Of a stretch of DNA of 11,559 nt, positions 6,828 through 11,559 are shown piece by piece. The stretch's first letter is position 1, and each line of letters begins with the position of its first letter. This DNA comes from DYEC01 sp034434695 (GTDB taxonomy: Bacteria; Chloroflexota; Anaerolineae; Anaerolineales; Anaerolineaceae). The stretch covers positions 1 through 11,559 of the forward strand of contig DAOTYY010000106.1 in the NCBI GenBank assembly GCA_034434695.1. The letters are read 5' to 3'. The translations under genes and the position numbers were made by a program. The notes under the pieces are model-generated. The model did not search any database, was not told the DNA's origin, and saw only the letters and a program-made list of their open reading frames with translations.

Positions 6828-7712
6828 TTAGACCTCTGAAACCTCCTGCAGAGTCGAGCGGTTTGGACGTCTAACGGCGACTTCGTTGATGGCAAGCGCA
6901 GTCAATATCATTGCTCCACCGATCAGCAGGTTGGGCACATTGGTTTTTTCGCCAAACACAAGCAGTGACACGGTGACCGCCAGAGGGATTTTGAGGTCGT
7001 TAAAGATTGCCAACGCACCAGCGTTGGTGCGACGAGCGCCAAAATTCCAGAGAAAGAAACCGACACCAGAAGCAATCAGACCTAGATAAAGAAGCGCCAG
7101 AATTTGTTTTTGTGTAAATACGGTTTTGCCCCAATCCGCAAAGATCAGACTGGAGATTGCTGTGATCAGGACAGCTCCAAGATATAACAAAGCAAAGATG
7201 TGTTGATCTTTGATGTGCGGTTTGTTGTTGAGCAATTGCTTATAGGCGATTTGTCCATAAGCAAAGCAGATGTTGGAAGCCTGAACGAACAGAAAGCCAA
7301 CCCAGAGTTCCCATTGAAGTAGATTTTGTCCGTTAACGATAGCTGTGCCTGCAATGGTCAGCAAAGTGGTGAAGAAATTTAATTTATAAAAATGCTTTTG
7401 ATATACGTTGTAAATGAGTGTGACATAGAGAGGGGTGAAGATGGTGAAGAGAGCTACCTGAAAGGATTTCAGGTATTGGAAGGAGTATATGTAGGTAATG
7501 TACATCAGTCCATATTGCACAGCTCCGATCCCTATTAACTTTAAAGCCAGTTTTCGGTCAACATCCTTCAAACGCAGTAACGGTGCGAATAACATAAACG
7601 AAATCGCCAGCCGCACAAAAGCAACAATATTCGGGTTCAATCCCGTGAGCGCGTCCTTAATAATCCCAAAAGAAAACGCCCAGATGATAGAGACTATAAA
7701 CAGGTAAAGCAT
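6828..7712 (-). CDS. EamA/DMT-superfamily transporter
   Basis: This 294-residue hydrophobic protein is a drug/metabolite transporter of the EamA (RhaT-like) type, built as two repeats of about five membrane helices (residues about 1-127 and 135-278). Supporting signs are the N-terminal WAFSFGIIKD (11-20), the first-repeat stretch ALFTIFTPLYVTLI (87-100), and the second-repeat signature near 215-255 with FLWNFGARRTNAGALAIF and LLVFGE. Members export amino acids, metabolites or drugs, or take up solutes; the substrate cannot be read from the sequence. The tail (280-294) is polar and cytosolic. AAGGAT lies upstream of ATG 7712 with about 9 bases spacing. It lies 23 bases after the purine phosphoribosyltransferase gene and is probably co-transcribed, which does not by itself prove a purine substrate. 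Confidence 0.88.
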   Translation of the reverse strand: MLYLFIVSIIWAFSFGIIKDALTGLNPNIVAFVRLAISFMLFAPLLRLKDVDRKLALKLIGIGAVQYGLMYITYIYSFQYLKSFQVALFTIFTPLYVTLIYNVYQKHFYKLNFFTTLLTIAGTAIVNGQNLLQWELWVGFLFVQASNICFAYGQIAYKQLLNNKPHIKDQHIFALLYLGAVLITAISSLIFADWGKTVFTQKQILALLYLGLIASGVGFFLWNFGARRTNAGALAIFNDLKIPLAVTVSLLVFGEKTNVPNLLIGGAMILTALAINEVAVRRPNRSTLQEVSEV

Positions 7713-7735
7713 AGCAAAATCATCCTTGCGAGGAA

Positions 7736-8305
7736 TTATTTTTTTGATGCCAGATATTTCTCGAGATCAACGGAGGCAATATATGGGAGGTTACGCCCTT
7801 TTTCATCAATGTCCAAACCATAGCCCACCACAAAATAATCGGGTATGGCAAAACCCAGATAATCAATTTTGATATCCACTTTATGTCTGGGAATTTTATC
7901 CAATAAAGCACAGAGTCGCAAACTGCGAGGGTTTCGGTCCAAAAGCAGCTTGCGGATGGTGTAAAGCGTGTAGCCGGTGTCCACTATATCGTCAATAAGA
8001 ATGACATCCCAGCCGCTAATGTTAGTCTTATGGTCAGAGTCGATGCGAATAAAACCACTGCTTTCAGCTCCCGAATATGATGAGACGGACATGAAATCCA
8101 TTGTAAGCGGCAACTGGACTTTACGCATTAAGTCGGTGATAAACATGACACTACCACGCAGCAGACCCAGCAAGAGAAGCCGGTCTGAATCGCGGTAGTC
8201 GTTTGTGATTTGTTCACCCAGCTCGGAGACTCTTTCTTCGATTTGTTCCTGAGTGATGATAATTTTATCAATGAAGTTATAAGGAAATTTGGGCGCGGTT
8301 TGCAT
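7736..8305 (-). CDS. hpt: hypoxanthine(-guanine) phosphoribosyltransferase
   Basis: This 189-residue type I phosphoribosyltransferase salvages hypoxanthine, and probably guanine, to IMP/GMP using PRPP. Visible motifs are the pyrophosphate loop LLRGS (48-52), the flexible catalytic loop SVSSYSGAESSG (73-84), and the PRPP-binding signature VILIDDIVDTGYT (101-113). The purine-recognition region has LLDK (134-137) and then the bacterial HPRT tail IPDYFVVGYGLD (154-165) and RNLPYI (171-176). Length and motif order are normal. Two ATGs are close together, at 8314 and 8305. The GGAGG just upstream is only 1 base from the first but 10 from the second, so I take 8305 (MQTAPKF). It appears to lead a run with the EamA transporter and the membrane protein behind it. 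Confidence 0.93.
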   Translation of the reverse strand: MQTAPKFPYNFIDKIIITQEQIEERVSELGEQITNDYRDSDRLLLLGLLRGSVMFITDLMRKVQLPLTMDFMSVSSYSGAESSGFIRIDSDHKTNISGWDVILIDDIVDTGYTLYTIRKLLLDRNPRSLRLCALLDKIPRHKVDIKIDYLGFAIPDYFVVGYGLDIDEKGRNLPYIASVDLEKYLASKK

Positions 8306-8314
8306 GGCGGACAT

Positions 8315-8320
8315 ACCTCC
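8315..8320 (-). promoter_or_regulatory. Shine-Dalgarno that decides the hpt start
   Basis: On the minus strand GGAGGT abuts the ATG at 8314, which is too close for initiation there. It is 9-10 bases from the in-frame ATG at 8305, which favours the shorter protein. Confidence 0.6.
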
Positions 8321-8376
8321 ACAACTGCAAAATATAAAAGCGGGTGCGCCCCTATTTTACCTCAAAAAGTTTTCTT

Positions 8377-9096
8377 TTATGCACAGGCGATGAAATCATC
8401 TATTTCTTGTCGTGTAGTGAGAACCTGCTCAATTTTGCCGTCACGCATTTGGATGACTTTATCTACATATATGCATAGACGCAGGTCATGCGTGACCATG
8501 ATACCCGCTTTGTTTTGTTCGTGAATCAGGTCTGAGAAAACTTTCACCACTTGATAGGCGCGCTCAGAATCCAGATTCGCGGTAGGCTCATCTGCCAATA
8601 CCAGACTGGGGTTATGGATGAGTGAACGTGCAATGGCAACGCGCTGCTTTTGTCCTCCAGATAGCCGATTAGGCAAGGAGTTCAGACGATCCTCTAATCC
8701 AAGCCAAATCAACAACTGTCGCGCTCGTTCGCGCCCCTCCTTATCCAGCTTTTGATTAAGCTTGAGCATCATTTCCACATTTTCTTGAACGGTCAGATAG
8801 GGCAAAAGGTTATTATTCTGGAATGTGAAGCTGATTTTTTCGCGCCTGAAACGGACTCGTTCTGTTTCATTCATATTGTTCAGATCATGTCCATCAATCT
8901 GGACATGCCCAAGTGTTGGTCGAAGCAGAGAGGCAAGAACAGCCAGCATGGTTGTTTTTCCGGAGCCGCTGGGTCCGACCAGGGCTACAAACTCGCCGGC
9001 TTTAACATCGAGGGAGACGTTATCCACAGCCTGCACGCTTGAACCATTGTTTGAGTAAATTTTTGAGACTGATTCGGCTATCAATACAGGTTGCAT
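8377..9096 (-). CDS. ABC transporter ATP-binding protein (LolD/MacB/DevA type)
   Basis: This 239-residue ATPase subunit powers the membrane partner encoded just upstream. All nucleotide-binding elements are intact: Walker A GPSGSGKTT (41-49), Q-loop Gln93, signature LSGGQKQRVAIA (145-156), Walker B LVLADE (165-170), D-loop near 175, and H-loop His203. The sequence style (SGSGKTTMLAVLASLLRPT, then DEPTANLD) is that of the group serving FtsX/MacB/DevC-type permeases. A TTG start at 9120 would overlap the permease gene. The ATG at 9096 is preferred because GTGAGG lies 5 bases upstream; that site overlaps the permease stop TGA (9106-9104), so the two genes are probably translationally coupled. 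The gap from stop to start is 7 bases. Substrate unknown. Confidence 0.92.
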   Translation of the reverse strand: MQPVLIAESVSKIYSNNGSSVQAVDNVSLDVKAGEFVALVGPSGSGKTTMLAVLASLLRPTLGHVQIDGHDLNNMNETERVRFRREKISFTFQNNNLLPYLTVQENVEMMLKLNQKLDKEGRERARQLLIWLGLEDRLNSLPNRLSGGQKQRVAIARSLIHNPSLVLADEPTANLDSERAYQVVKVFSDLIHEQNKAGIMVTHDLRLCIYVDKVIQMRDGKIEQVLTTRQEIDDFIACA

Positions 9097-9103
9097 GGCA
9101 ACC

Positions 9104-10264
9104 TCACGAAGAAAGTCCAAGAGCGATTAATGGCTCAACGGAGACGGCTAGCCGAACAGTTACCAGCCCACCCAGAGGACCAATGAGCAGTAGAGCAGTC
9201 GTTGCAATGGCTACCAGAGAGCCATTGAATATGATTGGTACCGTAGAGGGTATCAAAGCTGCTAGCATGAAAGTAACTGCTGATCCCAACACAACACCAA
9301 ATGTTGTGACTAACACAATTTGTAACACGGTGGCAATTGCTACAATGGTGTTTGATACGCCAATTGCTTTCAACACACCAATTTGGGGAATTTTTTGGAG
9401 CATTTGAATCTGGAAGAAGCCGCCGATTACCAGTACTCCAATCAGTAAAGTAAAAATCTGTTGCGTGTTCAATGTGCTTTGTTGGGCAGTATAGCCCGGC
9501 AGCGCTCGTATGGCAGTGGCGATATCCGTAACTTCGATATCCTTAACTCCGCTTTGTATACGACTAGCAACTTCAGAAGCGTCCTGCCCTGCAGAGATTT
9601 TTACTGCCACAATATTGAAAATTAAGTCCGGTTTGATAATGCTGGGTGTGGGTTGAGAACGTATTTCATCCCAAGTTCGGTAGGGTACAAAGATAGACGG
9701 GCGAAACAGGTATTGTTGACCACCGTTTGTTATACCGACTACTTTGAGAACGAAAAATTTCTCATCAGTTCCCTGGACAGTTTTAATAGTAAGGTTGTCT
9801 CCAGGTTTGATCTCGAATTTTTTCGCTATACGTCGGTCAATGATGACTTCACGTGCACGAGTAGTTTTTAGACTGCGTCCTGAAAGGACGGGGGGGAGCC
9901 CTGGTTTTCCGGGTTCCACACCTATCAGTGAGACGTCTTGTTGGGATTGTTGTGAAGATGAAAAAACAATTGTCGCGCTGCTTAAACCAATGGCACCCAC
10001 TGTTTCAACTCCCTCTATACGTTTGATACTGGTGAGCAGTGATTCGCCAATTTGGCTGGCATTTGCGGACAGGTCCACGTTTTTCTGGAAGACAATGAGC
10101 TGTGCGTCGAGTTTGGATAAATACTCTCGATTAGCAGAAGCCAATCCTTCTGCCAGCGCGGCGGTGAAGAGCACCAGCGTTGTGATCAGCGCAATAACCA
10201 GACTGAACAGAAAGTAGCGTCCCTTGTTGCGCCAGACCTCTTTAGACGCCAAATAAAGAGCCAT
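9104..10264 (-). CDS. ABC3-type permease (FtsX/DevC-like)
   Basis: This 386-residue membrane subunit of an ABC system is encoded directly before its ATPase. It has the four-helix FtsX/MacB/DevC layout: helix 1 at about 17-39, a large extracytoplasmic domain (about 40-265), and helices 2-4 at about 268-290, 306-337 and 349-371. The cytoplasmic loop after helix 2 carries KIPQIGVLKAIGVSN (291-305), which matches the coupling region that contacts the ATPase. The opening MALYLASKEVWRNKGRYFLF is close to DevC-like exporters. Such systems export lipids or peptides, or act as mechanical transducers; no HlyD-type membrane fusion protein is present here, so the substrate is open. GAGGG precedes ATG 10264 by about 6 bases. 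It is divergent from the corrinoid protein gene, sharing a 203-base control region. Confidence 0.9.
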   Translation of the reverse strand: MALYLASKEVWRNKGRYFLFSLVIALITTLVLFTAALAEGLASANREYLSKLDAQLIVFQKNVDLSANASQIGESLLTSIKRIEGVETVGAIGLSSATIVFSSSQQSQQDVSLIGVEPGKPGLPPVLSGRSLKTTRAREVIIDRRIAKKFEIKPGDNLTIKTVQGTDEKFFVLKVVGITNGGQQYLFRPSIFVPYRTWDEIRSQPTPSIIKPDLIFNIVAVKISAGQDASEVASRIQSGVKDIEVTDIATAIRALPGYTAQQSTLNTQQIFTLLIGVLVIGGFFQIQMLQKIPQIGVLKAIGVSNTIVAIATVLQIVLVTTFGVVLGSAVTFMLAALIPSTVPIIFNGSLVAIATTALLLIGPLGGLVTVRLAVSVEPLIALGLSS

Positions 10265-10339
10265 GTGGTTCCCTCATGAAATGTTTTGTGAAAGTATGAG
10301 TAAATTTTAAGTTAAAGAGAAAGGTTTGTATATATTTTG

Positions 10340-10364
10340 TATAATGTATTATCTTCTTGAAGAT
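10340..10364 (+). promoter_or_regulatory. -10 box with adjoining palindrome, corrinoid operon
   Basis: TATAAT at 10340-10345 is followed by ATCTTC (10351-10356) and GAAGAT (10359-10364), a perfect 6-bp inverted repeat with a 2-base spacer. The repeat sits where transcription would begin (about 10352). No convincing -35 is seen at the usual distance, which would fit an activated or atypical promoter. The divergent ABC permease promoter may also lie in this AT-rich stretch. Confidence 0.4.
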
Positions 10365-10419
10365 TTGTGGGACTTATTAGTGGAAATCCGTATGTTGTGC
10401 TAAACTTTGAAAGATTACC

Positions 10420-10440
10420 CTGTCAGACACAATCTGATAG
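10420..10440 (+). promoter_or_regulatory. inverted repeat in the leader of the corrinoid operon
   Basis: CTGTCAGA (10420-10427) and TCTGATAG (10433-10440) form an 8-bp inverted repeat around CACAA. In RNA, 7 Watson-Crick pairs and one G-U pair would form. It ends 27 bases before the ATG, and no T-run follows, so it is not a terminator. It may be an operator or a leader hairpin. Confidence 0.4.
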
Positions 10441-10467
10441 AACAAGACATGATTTACGAGGAAAGGT

Positions 10468-11125
10468 ATGGATGAAATCTTACAGAAAATCATGAACTCG
10501 TTGGATGAAGGGGAAGAAGAACAGATTAGTTTGTTGGTACAGCAAGCGCTGGATAACGGATTCGAGCCGATGACGATTCTGGAAGATGCTTTGGTGCCGG
10601 CAATGGGCTCAAGTGGGTGAAAAATTCGCCTGTGGTGAGTACTTTTTGCCCAACTTGATTGTCTCGGCGGAAGCTATGAAACGAGCAATGACCATTCTTG
10701 AACCGCTCATGCGTCAGCGTCAACAAATTCTAAAAAGGACCGGCGTGGCAGTAATCGGTACGGTTCAGGGAGATATCCATGAAATTGGCAAAACGCTGGT
10801 TGGAACGATGCTCTCTGTCAATGGCTTTGAGGTGCATGATCTGGGTGTAGATGTTGCTCCAGAAAAGTTTGTTTTGGCAGTTACGGAGACTGGCGCGGAC
10901 TTGTTAGGGCTTTCCGCACTGTTGACTACGACGATGATGGTCCAGCGTGATGTGATACAGAAACTTCAAGAAGCTGGTATTCGTAAGCAGGTTAAGGTAA
11001 TGGTGGGCGGTGCGCCGGTAACACGGGCATGGGCGGATGAGATTGGAGCAGATGGTTATGCGGAGGATGCAATTGGAGCTGTTGAAGTGGCACGCCGGCT
11101 TCTCGGTGCAGGAGAAATTATATGA
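10468..11125 (+). pseudogene. corrinoid-binding methyltransferase protein (MttC/MtbC type), frameshifted
   Basis: This corrinoid protein carries a methyl group on cobalamin between a substrate methyltransferase (MttB family) and a second methyltransferase. The frame begins at ATG 10468, with GAGG at 10458-10461, and encodes the four-helix cap (MDEILQKIMNSLDEGEEEQI... ALVPAM). It then meets TGA at 10618-10620. One base of the GGG at 10605-10607 is surplus: without it the frame continues as AQVGEKFACGEYFLPNLIVS, the expected end of the cap, into the B12 domain. That domain has DIHEIG (10772-10789), with the cobalt-ligand His at 10778-10780, then SALLTTTM and VGGAPV, the other parts of the B12 signature. 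Corrected length is 218 residues, normal for the family. The gene overlaps the MttB start by ATGA (11122-11125). It is either a true pseudogene or a one-base sequence error in a G run. The B12 part alone could start at an internal ATG (10586) but would lack most of the cap. Confidence 0.85.
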
Positions 11126-11433
11126 GGCACACAATCTTAAGCGTGGTTGATCCCAAAATACGAGTCTCTGTTTTGGATGAGGATGAGATTCGTCGTATTC
11201 ATACAGCAACATTAGACGTTTTGGAGACGGTCGGTGTGCGTTTCCCTTCGGAAAAAGCACTGAGTATCTTGGAGGCACATGGTGCTCGAGTAGATTACCA
11301 GAGCATGATCGCAAAAATTCCGGGTGCTGTTGTTGAAGAGTATTTGTTAAAAGCACCTTCGATGTATACCCTATGCGGACTGGAACCAGAATTTGATTTG
11401 CCGCTGGATGGGAAACACAGCTATCTAACGTGA
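11122..11433 (+). pseudogene. MttB-family trimethylamine/betaine methyltransferase, 5' part, cut by IS
   Basis: Translation gives 103 residues of the N-terminus of the MttB superfamily, whose members demethylate trimethylamine (with pyrrolysine) or glycine betaine and related quaternary amines (without it). Matching features are RVSVLDEDEIRRIHTATLDV (14-33), VGVRFPSEKAL (38-48), and HSYLT at 99-103. Homologues normally continue after YLT with a GDG motif, but here the next codon is TGA within foreign sequence. Family length is about 470-500 residues, so roughly a fifth remains. The pyrrolysine position lies in the missing part, so the subtype is unknown. The start overlaps the corrinoid gene stop (ATGA), a typical coupled pair. 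The rest of the gene is expected beyond the insertion, outside the window. Confidence 0.85.
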
Positions 11434-11559
11434 GTTCGGGATAAGGAGAGGATCTCCAAAAGGGAGTAAACTTTTGTTACCACAACAACAGTTGAAACCC
11501 CAGGAGACCCTCAATGGACAGTTTACTCGTTTTATTCTGTGATGTCGATGATTTTTGCA
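11430..11559 (+). mobile_element. insertion sequence inside the MttB gene (left end, probable IS982 family)
   Basis: MttB homology stops at 11430 and is replaced by GTGAGTTCGGGATAAGG, the likely terminal inverted repeat. A transposase gene starts 84 bases further on and reads inward. The right end lies outside the window, so the inverted repeat and target duplication cannot be confirmed. The boundary is accurate to a few bases only. Confidence 0.65.
11514..11559 (+). CDS. transposase, N-terminal fragment (probable IS982 family)
   Basis: An open frame from ATG 11514 gives MDSLLVLFCDVDDFC and runs off the window end. AGGAG at 11502-11506 lies 7 bases upstream. The short L-F-C-x-V-D-D-F-C pattern matches the start of many IS982-family transposases as I remember them. 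With 15 residues the family call is tentative, but position and context (interrupting MttB) support a transposase. Confidence 0.55.
   Translation, partial: MDSLLVLFCDVDDFC

Noticed and set aside
8321..8376. Terminator and hpt promoter between the ABC ATPase and hpt genes
   Set aside because: Only short stems (GGG/CCC and AAAAG/CTTTT) and several equally weak -10-like AT stretches are present; none could be chosen with confidence.
9097..9120. Longer ATPase starting at TTG 9120, overlapping the permease gene
   Set aside because: The ATG at 9096 has a well-spaced GAGG and gives the N-terminus expected for the family.
11122..11433. TGA at 11431-11433 as a recoded codon, or this MttB as a pyrrolysine protein
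   Set aside because: The TGA lies in sequence that no longer matches MttB and begins the insertion sequence. The pyrrolysine site, if any, would be far downstream and is outside the window.
1..11559. CRISPR arrays, tRNA or rRNA genes, defence islands, phage genes
   Set aside because: No regularly spaced repeats, no cloverleaf or rRNA sequence recognised, and no nuclease, toxin or phage structural genes seen. Apart from the two insertion sequences, the genes are housekeeping, transport, signalling or one-carbon metabolism.

Overview
The window looks like a piece of a bacterial chromosome of moderate GC content, most likely from the Chloroflexota (class Anaerolineae or a relative). The basis is the style of the proteins: a Ser/Thr kinase with an outside sensor-like domain, a CTC-type L25, an MttB-family methyltransferase module, and transposase types I associate with that phylum. 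This placement is inference from protein style, because no rRNA or tRNA gene is present. Both edges lie inside transposase genes, so the window may be a contig that stops at repeated insertion sequences.

Layout, left to right. Positions 1-96 (-) hold the N-terminus of a transposase. A non-coding stretch (97-355) carries a promoter for a TrmI-type tRNA m1A58 methyltransferase (356-1213, +), followed by a CoA-pyrophosphatase-type Nudix hydrolase (1274-1900, +). Convergent to them is ribosomal protein L25/CTC (1927-2571, -), which has a well-formed sigma70-type promoter with a palindrome at its transcription start, and a terminator that sits inside the 3' end of the Nudix gene. Next is a dihydrolipoamide-dehydrogenase-like flavoprotein (2769-4160, -) that has lost both the second redox cysteine and the catalytic histidine. 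Divergent from it is a membrane-anchored Ser/Thr protein kinase (4228-5775, +).

The kinase converges on a minus-strand cluster that reads from hypoxanthine phosphoribosyltransferase (8305 to 7736), through an EamA/DMT transporter (7712 to 6828), to a one-pass membrane protein with a cytosolic Ig-like part and an external NTF2-like part (6804 to 5797). Gaps in this cluster are about 23 bases. Upstream is a two-gene ABC3-type system, permease (10264 to 9104) then ATPase (9096 to 8377), also read on the minus strand.

Divergent from the ABC pair is a damaged methyltransferase operon. It consists of a corrinoid-binding protein gene with a +1 frameshift (10468-11125) and an overlapping MttB-family methyltransferase gene (from 11122). 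The MttB gene is cut after about 103 codons by an insertion sequence whose probable IS982-family transposase starts at 11514. The two lesions suggest a decaying one-carbon (methylamine or betaine-type) demethylation module, although the frameshift could be a sequencing error.

No CRISPR array, tRNA, rRNA or clear riboswitch was seen, and I see no wholly new multi-gene system. The most unusual items are the active-site-less Lpd-like enzyme, the doubly broken corrinoid/MttB operon, and the receptor-like protein beside the kinase.
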